Shown: one piece after another, positions 8,658-17,420 of the stretch
Position numbering within the stretch: position 1 is the first letter of the stretch
Layout of the letters: each line of letters starts with the position of its first letter
Assembly: GCF_001591405.1 (NCBI RefSeq)
Contig: NZ_BCUV01000003.1
Coordinates: 124,001-188,000, forward strand
Length of the DNA stretch: 64,000 bases
Reading direction: 5' to 3'
Source of the DNA: Janibacter terrae NBRC 107853
Lineage (GTDB): Bacteria > Actinomycetota > Actinomycetes > Actinomycetales > Dermatophilaceae
Translations under genes and position numbers: made by a program
Notes under the pieces: generated by a model
Told to the model about the DNA's origin: nothing
The model's database searches: none
What the model saw: only the letters and a program-made list of their open reading frames with translations

Positions 8658-11600
8658 TCAGCCCCGCCCGCTCGGCCGTAGCCGCAGGCCCCGCGGCGTC
8701 ATCGTGAACCCGGCGTCGGTGAGGGCCTGCGCGAGCGGGTCCTGCGACCCGAGCACGGGAGCGCCGTCGGCCCGCTGCACCGTGAGGCGGCCGAGCGCGC
8801 CCCGGTGCACCGCGTCGGCGAGCCCGCGCGCGGCCAGGGCGAGGGACTCCTCGTCGCTCTCCCAGGACAGCAGCGTGCGCCCGCCGCGCTCGACGTAGAG
8901 GACGAGCTGCCCGTCCACCGCGACGACGAGTGCCCCCGCCTTGCGGCCGGGCTGGTGCCCGGAGTCCCGCTCGGGCCAGCGCAGCGCCGCTCCCCACGGG
9001 TTGGCAGGGTCGGTCGCCGCGAGCACGACCGGCCCCTCGGGAGCGCGGGTCGAGCGCACCTCGTCCACGGCGCCCGGCACCGCGAACTGCGAGGCCCCCA
9101 GCCCCTCGATGAAGTAGCCGCGCCGCACCTGGCCGGCCTCCTCGGCGGCCCCGAGCACGCGGTGGATCGCCGCGAAGCCGCCGGTGACCTCCTCGGCGAC
9201 GACGGCGCCGCGCGTGACGACGCCGTGCCGGTCGAGCAAGCCCTCGGCGGCCGCGTGGATGCGCGTCGTCGGGTCGCTCTCGGCGATCGGCAACGCAGAC
9301 CACCGGCCGGCGGCGCGCGAGGGCCCGCTGCGCTGAGGCAGGGCGGCACGGCCCAGCCGCGGCCGACCGCCGTACCGGCCCCGAGGGGTCGGCCGGCGCT
9401 GCGCCTTGTGCGCGGTGCGTCCACCGGCGAGCAGACCCCGGACCGGGGCAAGCGTGTCGCCGGTGACCAGCCCGCGGTGGGCGAGCGACCACAGCGTGTC
9501 GGCGAGCTCCTCGTCGTCGATCCGCTCCTCGTCCTCCGCCCGGCTGCGGGCGAGGGCGTCGGAGAGGTCGCGGAAGAAGTAGGCGCCTCCGCCGGCCAGC
9601 GCCGCGTGGACCCGCTCCTCGACATCGCCCAGACCGGACGCGTCGGGGACCGGGAGCGTCGTGTCGGCGCCGTCGGCGAGGTGCAGGCTGATCCACGCGT
9701 CGTCACCGGGGAGGCTGCCGTGGCCGGCCCAGAGCACCTGACCGGTCGCCATGAGGTCGTCGAGGATCGGCCTGACCGTGTCGTCGACGCGCGCGGGCAG
9801 GACGAGCGACTCGAGCGCGCTGGCCGGGACCGGGACCCCGCTCAGCTGCTCGACGACCCGCAGCATGCCGTCACGTCCGCGCATGCGACGCCCGACGCCC
9901 TGCCACGCCGGCAGGAAGCGTGCGTACTGCCGCGGCTCGACCGGTTCGACCTCGTGCCTCAGGGCGGCCAGCGATCGGCGCCGCAGGGTCCGCAGCACCT
10001 CGGCGTCGCAGAACTCGCCGCCCCGGCCGCCGCACTCGACGGGCAGCAGGTCGCCCTCGACGAGCCGGCCGGTCTGGACGAGGCGCCGCAGGGCGTCGGT
10101 GGCGACCGCGCGGCCGATGCCGTAGTGGGTCGCGAGGTCGGCCGCCGCGAAGGGGACGTGGGTGCGGGCATATCGTGCGACGAGGTCACCGAGCGGGTCG
10201 CTCGTCGGCTGGAGCATCGAGTCGGCGAGCCCCGGCGGCAGGCTGACGCCCAGGGCGTCGCGCAGGCGGGCGGCGTCCTCGGTGCTCGCCCAGCGGTCCT
10301 CGCCGGCGACGCGCACGGGGATGACCTGGCGGCCGCGCTCGAGCTCGGCGAGGGCGGCGCGGACGTCCTCCTCGTCGAGCCGGCTGCGTCGGTCGAGCTC
10401 GGCCACGGAGAGCGGGCCGAGCACCCGCAGCAGGTCCAGCAGGTCCTCGCCGTCGCGGGCCGCGCGCTCCGGGGTGAGGCTCTGCAGCTCGGCGGCGGTG
10501 CGCTCCACCGCGGCCGGGTCGAGGAGGTCGGACAGTGCGAGCTGCTCGCCGCGCCCGAGGAGGTCGGCGAGCAGGCTGGGGTCGAGCGTCAGGGCCGCGG
10601 CGCGCCGCTCGGCGAGGGGGGAGTCCCCTTCGTAGAGGAACTGGGCGACGTAGCCGAACATCAGTGACGCGGCGAAGGGGGAGGGCCGTGTGCTCTCGAC
10701 GTCGACGAGCGTCACCCGGCGCCCGGCGATGTGCGTCATGAGCTCCGTCAGCGCCGGCACGTCGAAGACGTCCTGGAGGCACTCGCGCACGGCCTCGAGC
10801 ACGATCGGGAAGTCGGAGTGACCGCTCGCGACCTCGAGCAGCGCCGCGGCCCGCTGCCGCTGCTGCCACAGCGGCTGACGTCGGTCGGGCCGGCGCCGGG
10901 GGAGCAGCAGAGCCCGGGCGGCGCACTCGCGGAAGCGCGCGGCGAAGAGCGCCGAGCCACCGATCTCCTCGGTGACCGCCCGCTCGACGTCGGTCGGGTC
11001 GAGGGTGATGAGGTCGAGGACCTGGGTGCTCACGGCGCCGGAGTCCGGCGCTGCGTCGAGCTCGATGTCCGGGAGGCGCAGGACGATCCCGTCGTCCCCG
11101 TGCATCGCCTGCACGTCGATGCCGAAGCGCTCCCGCATGCGCCCGGAGATCGCGAGCGCCCACGGCGCGTGAACCTGCGCGCCGAAGGGGGAGTGCAGCG
11201 CCACCCGCCAGTCGCCGATCTCGTCGCGGAAGCGCTCGACGACGATCGTGCGGTCGTCGGGCAGGTGACCGGTGGCGGTGCGCTGCTCGTCGAGGTAGGC
11301 GAGCAGGTTGTCGCGGGCCCACTCGTCGAGGCCGGCCTGCGCGAGGCGGGCGTGCGCCCCCTTCGCGTCGAGCCCGCCGACCTCGCGGAGGAAGCCACCG
11401 ACGGCGGCGCCGAGCTCCGCCGGGCGCCCGAGCTGGTCGCCGTGCCAGAAGGGCAGCTTGCCCGGCTGCCCGGGAGCGGGCGTGACGAGGACCTGGTCGT
11501 GGGTGATGTCCTCGATGCGCCAGCTGCTCGTGCCGAGGGTGAAGACGTCGCCGACGCGCGACTCGTAGACCATCTCCTCGTCGAGCTCGCCGACCCGTCG

Positions 11601-13196
11601 GCCGGGGCCGTCGCCGGACGCGAGGAAGACGCCGTAGAGGCCGCGGTCGGGGATCGTGCCCCCACTCGTCACCGTCAGTCGCTGCGCCCCGCGCCGCCCG
11701 ACGATGGTGCCGGCGACCCGGTCCCACGTGATCCGTGGCCGCAGCTCGGCGAAGTCCTCGGACGGGTAGCGCCCGGCGAGCATGTCGAGCGTCGCGTGCA
11801 GCAGCGTCGCCGGCAAGGAGGCGAAGGGGGCCGCCCGCCGCACGAGCGCCTCCACCTCGGTGACCTGCCAGTCGTCGAGCGCGCACATCGCGACGACCTG
11901 CTGGGCGAGGACGTCGAGCGGGTTGGCGGGGACGTGCAGGGCCTCGATCTCGCCGGCGCGCATGCGCTCGACGACGACGGCGGACTGGACGAGGTCCCCG
12001 CGGAACTTCGGCAGGACGACACCGTGGCTCACGGCGCCGACCTGGTGGCCGGCGCGGCCGACGCGCTGGAGGCCGGAGGCGACCGAGGGCGGGGACTCGA
12101 TCTGGACGACGAGGTCGATCGCGCCCATGTCGATGCCGAGCTCGAGGCTGCTCGTGGCGACGACGCAGGGCAGGCGGCCGGCCTTGAGGTCCTCCTCGAT
12201 GAGCGAGCGCTGCTCCTTGCTCACCGAGCCGTGGTGGGCGCGGGCCAGGATGGTCTCCTGCCCCACCCGCTCGGAGTGGATCTCGTTGAGCCGCCCGGTG
12301 AGCCGCTCACCGAGTCTGCGGCTGTTGACGAAGACGAGGGTCGAGCGGTGCTGCTCGACGAGGTCAACGACCCGCTCCTCGACGTGCGGCCAGATCGACG
12401 CCCGGCGCTCCTCGCCGGCCGCAGCACCGGAGAGGTCGCCCGTCGGCTCCCCGAGGTCGGTGAGGTCGGCGACGGGGACGACGACGTCGAGCTGCCACTG
12501 CTTCGTCGACTCGGGCTGGACGATCTCGACGGGACGGCCGCCGGCGAGGAAGCGGGCGACCTCGTCGACCGGGCGCACGGTCGCGGACAGGCCGATGCGC
12601 TGGGCGGGGGACTCGAGGAGGGCGTCGAGGCGCTCGAGCGAGAGGGCGAGGTGGGCGCCGCGCTTGGTCCCGGCGAGCGCGTGGATCTCGTCGATGATGA
12701 TCGTGTCGACCCCGCGCAGGGCGTCGCGGACCCCCGAGGTGAGCATGAGGAAGAGCGACTCGGGCGTCGTGATGAGCACGTCGGTCGGCGCCTTGGCGAA
12801 GGCGCGGCGCTCGTTCGCCGGGGTGTCACCCGAGCGGACGGACACGGAGACCTGCGGCGCCGGCAGTCCCAGCCGGTCGGCGGCGTGGCCGATGCCGACG
12901 AGCGGGGCGCGCAGGTTGCGCTCGACGTCGACCGCCAGGGCCTTGAGCGGGGAGATGTAGAGCACCCGGCAGCGCGCCTGCGGGTCCTCCGGTCGCGGCG
13001 TGGAGGCGAGCCGGTCGAGCGCCGAGAGGAAGGCCGACAGTGTCTTGCCCGACCCGGTCGGGGCGACGACGAGCGCGTGGCTGCCACCGCTGATCGCGCT
13101 CCACGCCCCGGTCTGGGCCTCCGTGGGCGCGGCGAAGCTGTCGCGGAACCATGCCGCGGTCGCGGGGGAGAAGCTCTCGAGGATGTCGTTGGTCAT
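8658..13196 (-). CDS. lhr: ATP-dependent DNA helicase Lhr, long form
   Basis: A superfamily 2 helicase, 1512 residues, the full length of the bacterial Lhr type. The N-terminal core has Walker A APTGSGKT (residues 45-52) and a DEIH box at 169-172 followed by the AGTKRG segment typical of Lhr. Then come winged-helix and beta-barrel domains and a long C-terminal region of tandem winged-helix modules. Lhr is a 3'-to-5' translocase thought to act in DNA repair, with DNA-RNA hybrid unwinding preference. It is co-transcribed with nei2, 2 bases downstream. Upstream lies a RecA-NDp-like promoter (13206-13228), fitting a damage-induced repair operon. The frame is intact throughout. Confidence 0.95.
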   Translation of the reverse strand: MTNDILESFSPATAAWFRDSFAAPTEAQTGAWSAISGGSHALVVAPTGSGKTLSAFLSALDRLASTPRPEDPQARCRVLYISPLKALAVDVERNLRAPLVGIGHAADRLGLPAPQVSVSVRSGDTPANERRAFAKAPTDVLITTPESLFLMLTSGVRDALRGVDTIIIDEIHALAGTKRGAHLALSLERLDALLESPAQRIGLSATVRPVDEVARFLAGGRPVEIVQPESTKQWQLDVVVPVADLTDLGEPTGDLSGAAAGEERRASIWPHVEERVVDLVEQHRSTLVFVNSRRLGERLTGRLNEIHSERVGQETILARAHHGSVSKEQRSLIEEDLKAGRLPCVVATSSLELGIDMGAIDLVVQIESPPSVASGLQRVGRAGHQVGAVSHGVVLPKFRGDLVQSAVVVERMRAGEIEALHVPANPLDVLAQQVVAMCALDDWQVTEVEALVRRAAPFASLPATLLHATLDMLAGRYPSEDFAELRPRITWDRVAGTIVGRRGAQRLTVTSGGTIPDRGLYGVFLASGDGPGRRVGELDEEMVYESRVGDVFTLGTSSWRIEDITHDQVLVTPAPGQPGKLPFWHGDQLGRPAELGAAVGGFLREVGGLDAKGAHARLAQAGLDEWARDNLLAYLDEQRTATGHLPDDRTIVVERFRDEIGDWRVALHSPFGAQVHAPWALAISGRMRERFGIDVQAMHGDDGIVLRLPDIELDAAPDSGAVSTQVLDLITLDPTDVERAVTEEIGGSALFAARFRECAARALLLPRRRPDRRQPLWQQRQRAAALLEVASGHSDFPIVLEAVRECLQDVFDVPALTELMTHIAGRRVTLVDVESTRPSPFAASLMFGYVAQFLYEGDSPLAERRAAALTLDPSLLADLLGRGEQLALSDLLDPAAVERTAAELQSLTPERAARDGEDLLDLLRVLGPLSVAELDRRSRLDEEDVRAALAELERGRQVIPVRVAGEDRWASTEDAARLRDALGVSLPPGLADSMLQPTSDPLGDLVARYARTHVPFAAADLATHYGIGRAVATDALRRLVQTGRLVEGDLLPVECGGRGGEFCDAEVLRTLRRRSLAALRHEVEPVEPRQYARFLPAWQGVGRRMRGRDGMLRVVEQLSGVPVPASALESLVLPARVDDTVRPILDDLMATGQVLWAGHGSLPGDDAWISLHLADGADTTLPVPDASGLGDVEERVHAALAGGGAYFFRDLSDALARSRAEDEERIDDEELADTLWSLAHRGLVTGDTLAPVRGLLAGGRTAHKAQRRPTPRGRYGGRPRLGRAALPQRSGPSRAAGRWSALPIAESDPTTRIHAAAEGLLDRHGVVTRGAVVAEEVTGGFAAIHRVLGAAEEAGQVRRGYFIEGLGASQFAVPGAVDEVRSTRAPEGPVVLAATDPANPWGAALRWPERDSGHQPGRKAGALVVAVDGQLVLYVERGGRTLLSWESDEESLALAARGLADAVHRGALGRLTVQRADGAPVLGSQDPLAQALTDAGFTMTPRGLRLRPSGRG

Positions 13197-13205
13197 CGCA
13201 GGGAC

Positions 13206-13228
13206 AGCCTGCCACCGACCACCGACAG
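13206..13228 (-). promoter_or_regulatory. RecA-NDp/PafBC-type promoter of lhr-nei2
   Basis: On the minus strand: CTGTCGGTG (13220-13228), eight bases, CAGGCT (13206-13211), then 9 bases to the lhr ATG. One mismatch in the -35-like block, and CAGGCT keeps the A and T of TAnnnT. It sits in the 33-base gap between lhr and the coiled-coil gene. Confidence 0.6.
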
Positions 13229-13229
13229 C

Positions 13230-13520
13230 TCAGCGCTGGAGCAGCTCCAGCACCTGGTCGACCTTGCCCCCGAGCGAGTCGACCTTGCCCCCGAGCGAGT
13301 CGACCTTGCCCTCGAGCGAGTCGACCTTGCCCTCGAGCGAGGTCATCCGCGTCTCGATCGATGACATGCGCTCGCCCAGTGCCCCGACGTCCTCGGTCAG
13401 CTCGTTGAACCGGTTGGTGTGTCGTCCCTGGGTGTTGTGGATGTCAGCGATCATCGTGTAGATCGCCGAGATGTCGTTCTCGTGCTGCCGCACCTTGCGC
13501 TCGATGTCCGCCGCCGTCAT
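13230..13520 (-). CDS. Small coiled-coil protein with heptad tandem repeats
   Basis: A 96-residue protein with no recognisable enzymatic domain. The N-terminal half (IERKVRQHENDISAIYTMI) and the C-terminal half form continuous heptads. Near the C-terminus a 21-base DNA unit (13258-13341) is repeated four times and encodes seven-residue steps KVDSLEG or KVDSLGG, each one heptad. This looks like a trimeric or dimeric coiled coil of the DUF1640 or spike-stalk kind; the function is unknown. The ATG at 13520 is preferred to an upstream in-frame start because TATCGT lies 6 bases before it (leaderless style). The gene ends 2 bases before the lhr promoter. Confidence 0.65.
   Translation of the reverse strand: MTAADIERKVRQHENDISAIYTMIADIHNTQGRHTNRFNELTEDVGALGERMSSIETRMTSLEGKVDSLEGKVDSLGGKVDSLGGKVDQVLELLQR
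13258..13341. repeat. Four tandem 21-bp repeats
   Basis: The unit tcgaccttgcccccgagcga plus g occurs at 13258, 13279, 13300 and 13321; the last two copies have T for C at one site. They encode heptads of the coiled-coil protein, and copy number could vary by slippage without breaking the frame. Confidence 0.9.
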
Positions 13521-13583
13521 CCCTCCACGATAGGCGTCCCGGCGCGACACGCCGAGGGCCCGTCGCACATCTGTGGACAACCG

Positions 13584-14057
13584 TCAGCTGGTCGTCACCC
13601 GCTCCCGCGCCAGCATCGCCCCGACCCTGACCAACCCGACGGTCAGTCCGACGACCAGCACCACCACGACGAGTGCCTCGATCGGTCGGGTCACGACGAA
13701 GGTCGGGATCGCGCGGTCCGGCACGGCCACCGCGCCGACGAAGGCGGCGCACAGCCCGAGCCAGCTGCCGCGCATGTTGCCCCTGTGCGCGGCGATGTTG
13801 CCCCGTCGCGCCTGGACCACCCCGAGGGTGACGGTGACGAGGGTGACGGTCGAGAGGATGTGCAGCAGGGACAGCTCACCGTGGCGGATGTCGCGGATCC
13901 AGTACGAGCTGAGCGCGACCCAGATCATCAGCCCCGCCCAGACCCGGCCGAGGAGGACGTGACGGACGTCCCCCTTCGTCGGCCGGAAGAGCTGGTAGCC
14001 GCCGAGCGGCAGGGCCACGAGCGCGGCGAGCAGGTGGGCGACGAGCAGCGGGGTCAT
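13584..14057 (-). CDS. DUF2306 membrane protein
   Basis: A 157-residue protein with four predicted membrane helices, of the DUF2306 (predicted membrane protein) family. It starts with a hydrophobic helix (LLVAHLLAALVALPLGGYQL) and has the conserved RxxxGRVWAGLM and YWIRDI segments of that family. The molecular role is unknown. ATG at 14057 overlaps the stop of the MarR gene (ATGA), so it is the last cistron of a four-gene operon with MarR, the lysoplasmalogenase-like gene and agmatine deiminase. Close coupling to MarR suggests that the regulator controls it. Confidence 0.75.
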   Translation of the reverse strand: MTPLLVAHLLAALVALPLGGYQLFRPTKGDVRHVLLGRVWAGLMIWVALSSYWIRDIRHGELSLLHILSTVTLVTVTLGVVQARRGNIAAHRGNMRGSWLGLCAAFVGAVAVPDRAIPTFVVTRPIEALVVVVLVVGLTVGLVRVGAMLARERVTTS

Positions 14058-14470
14058 GGTGACTCCTCGAGGAGGGCGGTGAGCCGGCGCACGTCGCGGG
14101 CCAGGGCCTCGGGGCTGCGTCCGATGGCGCGGACGGCGTCGTCGAAGTCCCGGCCGAGGCTCGTGCCGGCGCGGTCCAGCAGCGCGCGACCAGCCTCGGT
14201 GAGCGCCAGGGTGCGGCGGTTGCCGGATCCGGGCGTCCGGGCGATGTCGATCCAGCCGTGCTCGCCCAGCCCGGTGGTCGTGCGGCTGGCGGAAGCCTCG
14301 CTCAGCCCGAGCCTCGCGGCGAGGTCACGCTGGGTCAGCCCCGGGGCGTCGCCGACCACGAGCAGGGCGAGGTAGCGCGCGTACGTCAGTCCGAAGGGGG
14401 CCAGACGCACCTCCGCGGACCGGTCGAGGGCCTTGACGAGGAGGTGGAGGTCATGGGCGAGCGTGCTCAT
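14054..14470 (-). CDS. MarR-family transcriptional regulator
   Basis: A 138-residue winged-helix regulator. After an N-terminal dimerisation helix it has the MarR pattern LTQRDLAARLGLSEASASR (recognition helix about 56-68), a wing with GNRRTLALTEAGRALL, and a C-terminal helix pair. Members usually repress adjacent genes and are released by small phenolic ligands or oxidation. There is no cysteine in the recognition region, so thiol-based sensing is unlikely. It sits 3 bases after the lysoplasmalogenase-like gene and overlaps the DUF2306 gene by 4 bases. The ligand cannot be inferred. Confidence 0.88.
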   Translation of the reverse strand: MSTLAHDLHLLVKALDRSAEVRLAPFGLTYARYLALLVVGDAPGLTQRDLAARLGLSEASASRTTTGLGEHGWIDIARTPGSGNRRTLALTEAGRALLDRAGTSLGRDFDDAVRAIGRSPEALARDVRRLTALLEESP

Positions 14471-14473
14471 GAC

Positions 14474-15115
14474 CTAGACGAGCAGCGCCAGCGCCGCCGT
14501 GTAGGTCGAGAGGATCACGCCGGATGAGATCGCCTGTGCCCGAGGGGACGTCGCGAACCGCTGCCCGACGATGATCGCGGCGTCGGAGACGAGGAAGAGC
14601 GCCCCGCCGAGGGCCACGGCCCGCCCGGTGCGTGCGCGGCCACCGTCGCCCAAGGCCAGCGCCGACATCGAGCCGAGCAGGAGACCGTAGCCCGTGAGCA
14701 CCGCGTCGGGAGCCCCTCCGTCGGAGTCGAGGACGGCGAGCCCAGCCAGGGTGGTCGCCGCGACGCCCACCGGCCCCCGTCGGGGCCGTGCGCCGTCCCG
14801 CACGAGCAGGGCGACGAGGCCGGCCTGCTGCACGGCGAAGGCGCTCGCGCCCCGCCGCATCATCGCCCGTGACAGCTCGCCCTCGGTCCGGCTCGAGCGG
14901 TACATGTACCAGTCCCCGACGGTGGAGCCGACGAGCGCGATGAGCAGGGTGCCGGTGCGGCGGGGGCTGCGCCCGGACCGGGTCGAGAGCACCCCGGCTG
15001 CGAGCGTCGGGGCGAGCGCCAGCTTGCTCACGAGGTGGGCGCGGTCGCGACCGAGCACGTCGGCCGCGGTCGTCGCCACGGCGAGCGGGAGGTAGCCGAG
15101 CAGGTCGGGCCTCAC
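14474..15115 (-). CDS. YhhN/TMEM86-family lysoplasmalogenase-like membrane protein
   Basis: A 213-residue protein with about seven to eight membrane helices. Segments GSTVGDWYMYRS and LFLVSDAAIIVGQRF carry the paired aspartates (GD ... SD) conserved in the YhhN/TMEM86 family, whose characterised members hydrolyse the vinyl ether bond of lysoplasmalogens. Whether this bacterium has plasmalogens is not shown, so the substrate is uncertain. The GTG start at 15115 overlaps the agmatine deiminase stop in GTGA. It belongs to the operon running from 16158 to 13584. Confidence 0.78.
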   Translation of the reverse strand: MRPDLLGYLPLAVATTAADVLGRDRAHLVSKLALAPTLAAGVLSTRSGRSPRRTGTLLIALVGSTVGDWYMYRSSRTEGELSRAMMRRGASAFAVQQAGLVALLVRDGARPRRGPVGVAATTLAGLAVLDSDGGAPDAVLTGYGLLLGSMSALALGDGGRARTGRAVALGGALFLVSDAAIIVGQRFATSPRAQAISSGVILSTYTAALALLV

Positions 15116-16158
15116 GAGGACTCCGGCTGCTGCTGGGTGATGCAGTGGATGCCGCCACCGCGGTCGAAGAGCGGGCGGGCATCGACGCCGACGACCTCGC
15201 GGCCCGGGTAGACCTCGCGCAGGATCTCGAGCGCCCGCTCGTCGTGCGGGTCGTCGAAGACGCAGGCCACGACCCCGCCGTTGCACACCAGGTGGTTGAC
15301 GTAGGACCAGTCGACCGGTCCCTCGTCGTCCGTGAGCGTCCGGGGCGCAGGGATGCGCGTGACCTCCAGCCGGCGTCCGGCGGAGTCGGTCGCCGCGAGC
15401 AGCGCCTGCTCGATCTCGCGGCTCACCGCGTGGTCCGGGTGCGACTCGTCCTCCTGCCAGTGCAGCAGCACGTGCCCCGGTTCGGTGAAGGTCGCGACGA
15501 TGTCGACGTGCCCGCGCGTCCCGAGCTCGTCGTAGTCGCGCGTCAGGCCCCGCGACAGCCAGATGAAGGTGTCCACGCCGAGCAGCCGGCCGACCTCGGC
15601 CTCGATGTCCCCCTTCGTCGCCCCCGGGTTGCGACCCGGGTCGAGCTGCACGGTCTCGGTGAGCAGGACGGTGCCCTCCCCGTCCACGTGCAGCCCGCCC
15701 CCTTCGTTCACGATCGACGAAGGGAGGTGGTGCGCGCCCGCGGCGTCGGCCACCTGTGCGGCGATCCGGGCGTCGAGGTCCCACGTCGCCCAGTCCTGCC
15801 CGCCCCACCCGTTGAAGACCCAGTCCACGCCACCGAGCTCGCCGTCGGGGGAGAGGACGAAGCTCGGCCCGATGTCGCGCATCCACGCGTCGTCGAGGTC
15901 GGCGATGACGATGTCGATGGGGTGCGCGGTGTCGTTGCGCAGGTACTCGCGGCACAGGTGGATGTCGCTCGGCGACACGACCATCGTCACCGGCTCGAAG
16001 CCGGCCACCGCCCGCGCGACCGCGGCCCACGTCCGCCGGGCGCGCTCCACCTCGTCGGGGGTGTCGCCCAGGGTGTAGCCGTTGCTCGGCCACGCCATCC
16101 ACGTGCGCTCGTGCTCGGTCCACTCGGCGGGCATCCGCCACGGGATCGTCTCGCCCAT
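15112..16158 (-). CDS. aguA: Agmatine deiminase
   Basis: Converts agmatine to N-carbamoylputrescine plus ammonia. It is a 348-residue guanidine-modifying (pentein fold) enzyme of the PAD-Porph type. It begins WRMPAEWTEHERTWMAWP and has DIVIADLDDAWMRDIGPSFV with the substrate-binding aspartates, NEGGGLHVDGEGTVLLTE, and the C-terminal nucleophile region GGGIHCITQQQP (Cys339). All key elements are present. ATG at 16158 has AGGAGG 7 bases upstream. It is the first gene of a four-gene operon. No N-carbamoylputrescine amidase lies in the window, so the downstream step is elsewhere or absent. Confidence 0.92.
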   Translation of the reverse strand: MGETIPWRMPAEWTEHERTWMAWPSNGYTLGDTPDEVERARRTWAAVARAVAGFEPVTMVVSPSDIHLCREYLRNDTAHPIDIVIADLDDAWMRDIGPSFVLSPDGELGGVDWVFNGWGGQDWATWDLDARIAAQVADAAGAHHLPSSIVNEGGGLHVDGEGTVLLTETVQLDPGRNPGATKGDIEAEVGRLLGVDTFIWLSRGLTRDYDELGTRGHVDIVATFTEPGHVLLHWQEDESHPDHAVSREIEQALLAATDSAGRRLEVTRIPAPRTLTDDEGPVDWSYVNHLVCNGGVVACVFDDPHDERALEILREVYPGREVVGVDARPLFDRGGGIHCITQQQPESS

Positions 16159-16236
16159 CGGGCGACCTCCTTGGTCGTCGTGGCTGCAGTATGCCGCCCC
16201 GCACCGACGGCCGCCGGACACACCTACACTCGCCGG

Positions 16237-16491
16237 GTGCGCCTGAGTCACTTCTGGACCCTCATGGAGGACGAGTTCGGGGAGGGGTATGCCCACACCC
16301 TCGCCCGCGGGCACGTCGTCCAGGCGCTCGGTGACCGCACGGTCGAGCGCGCGCTCGCCGACGGTGAGCCGCCCCGCCGGGTGTGGGAGAGCCTGTGCGA
16401 GGACCTGTCCATCCCGCCCCACCGCCGCCTCGGGCTCGACCGGGAGCCGATGGAGGTCCCGCCGGAGATCGCGAACGAGAGGCCGGAGTGA
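16237..16491 (+). CDS. DUF3046 protein
   Basis: An 84-residue protein matching DUF3046, a small actinobacterial family. It starts VRLSHFWTLMEDEFG and contains GHVVQALGDRTVERALADGEPPRRVW, cut here as HVVQALG and RTVERALADG, then ALCE-like ESLCEDL. The function is unknown, but the gene lies close to recA-recX in many actinomycetes (Rv2738c in M. tuberculosis); here an ABC exporter and a broken gene are inserted between them. TACACT (16225-16230) lies 6 bases before the GTG, a leaderless promoter. The tail extends about 15 residues beyond the core domain. The stop overlaps the GTG of the ABC ATPase (GTGA). Confidence 0.85.
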   Translation: MRLSHFWTLMEDEFGEGYAHTLARGHVVQALGDRTVERALADGEPPRRVWESLCEDLSIPPHRRLGLDREPMEVPPEIANERPE

Positions 16492-17420
16492 GCGTGCTGC
16501 TGAGCGCGCGCGGCCTGACCAAGACCTTCGGTGACTTCACGGCCGTCGACGGCATCGACATCGAGGTGCGGCGGGGGGAGTCCTTCGGGTTCCTCGGTCC
16601 CAACGGCGCCGGCAAGTCCTCGACGATGAAGATGGTCGCCGCCACCTCTCCGCCGAGCGCCGGCGAGCTGCGCATCCTCGGCCTCGACCCGGTGACCGAC
16701 GGCGCCGCGATCCGGGCCCGCCTGGGCAACTGCCCGCAGCAGGACAACCTCGACGAGGAGATCACCGTCGAGGAGAACCTCTACGTCTACGGGCGCTACT
16801 TCGGGTTGCCGCGCCGGGTGATCCGCGAGCGGATCGACGAGCTGCTCGACTTCGCCCAGCTCACCGAGCGGCGCAAGGACAAGGTCGAGCCCCTGTCGGG
16901 TGGCATGAAGCGACGCCTGACCATCGCCCGCTCGCTCATCAACGAGCCGGAGATCCTGCTCCTCGACGAGCCGACGACCGGTCTGGACCCCCAGGCGCGG
17001 CACGTCCTGTGGGACAAGCTCTTCCGGCTCAAGCGCCAGGGCGTCACGCTCATCATCACGACGCACTACATGGACGAGGCCGAGCAGCTGTGCGACCGGC
17101 TCGTCGTCATGGACCGCGGTCGCATCGTCGCCGAGGGCTCTCCGCGCTCGCTCATCGGGTCCTACTCGACGCGCGAGGTGCTCGAGCTGCGCCTGCCGCT
17201 GGACGAGCAGGCGGACCACGCCGACGCGGCGCACCTCGTCGAGGGCGTCGGCGAGCGCGTCGAGGCACTGCCGGACCGCCTCCTCGTCTACACCGACCAC
17301 GGTGACGCGGCCCTCGAGGCCGTCCACGACCGCGGCCTGCAGCCGCTCAGCGCGATCGTGCGCCGCTCCACGCTCGAGGACGTCTTCCTCCACCTCACCG
17401 GCCGCACCCTCGTCGACTGA
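16488..17420 (+). CDS. ABC exporter ATP-binding protein, NodI/DrrA type
   Basis: A 310-residue ATPase of a drug- or polysaccharide-type ABC-2 exporter. Walker A GPNGAGKSS (about 39-47), Q-loop region GNCPQQDNL, signature LSGGMKRRL, Walker B ILLLDEPTTGLDPQ and the H-loop histidine in ITTHYMDEAEQ are all intact. The C-terminal 90 residues are the DUF4162-like extension of DrrA/NodI proteins. GTGA overlap with DUF3046 and one-base overlap (TGATG) with the first permease show a coupled operon. The substrate is unknown; ATPases of this type commonly serve lipid, daunorubicin-like or lipo-oligosaccharide export. Confidence 0.92.
   Translation: MSVLLSARGLTKTFGDFTAVDGIDIEVRRGESFGFLGPNGAGKSSTMKMVAATSPPSAGELRILGLDPVTDGAAIRARLGNCPQQDNLDEEITVEENLYVYGRYFGLPRRVIRERIDELLDFAQLTERRKDKVEPLSGGMKRRLTIARSLINEPEILLLDEPTTGLDPQARHVLWDKLFRLKRQGVTLIITTHYMDEAEQLCDRLVVMDRGRIVAEGSPRSLIGSYSTREVLELRLPLDEQADHADAAHLVEGVGERVEALPDRLLVYTDHGDAALEAVHDRGLQPLSAIVRRSTLEDVFLHLTGRTLVD

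Noticed and set aside
13258-13341. Possible CRISPR-like array
   Set aside because: The 21-base units are directly adjacent with no unique spacers, in frame with a coiled-coil gene.
8805-13364. Long + strand frames (620 and 877 codons) across lhr
   Set aside because: They are antisense shadows of an intact Lhr helicase and have no recognisable features.
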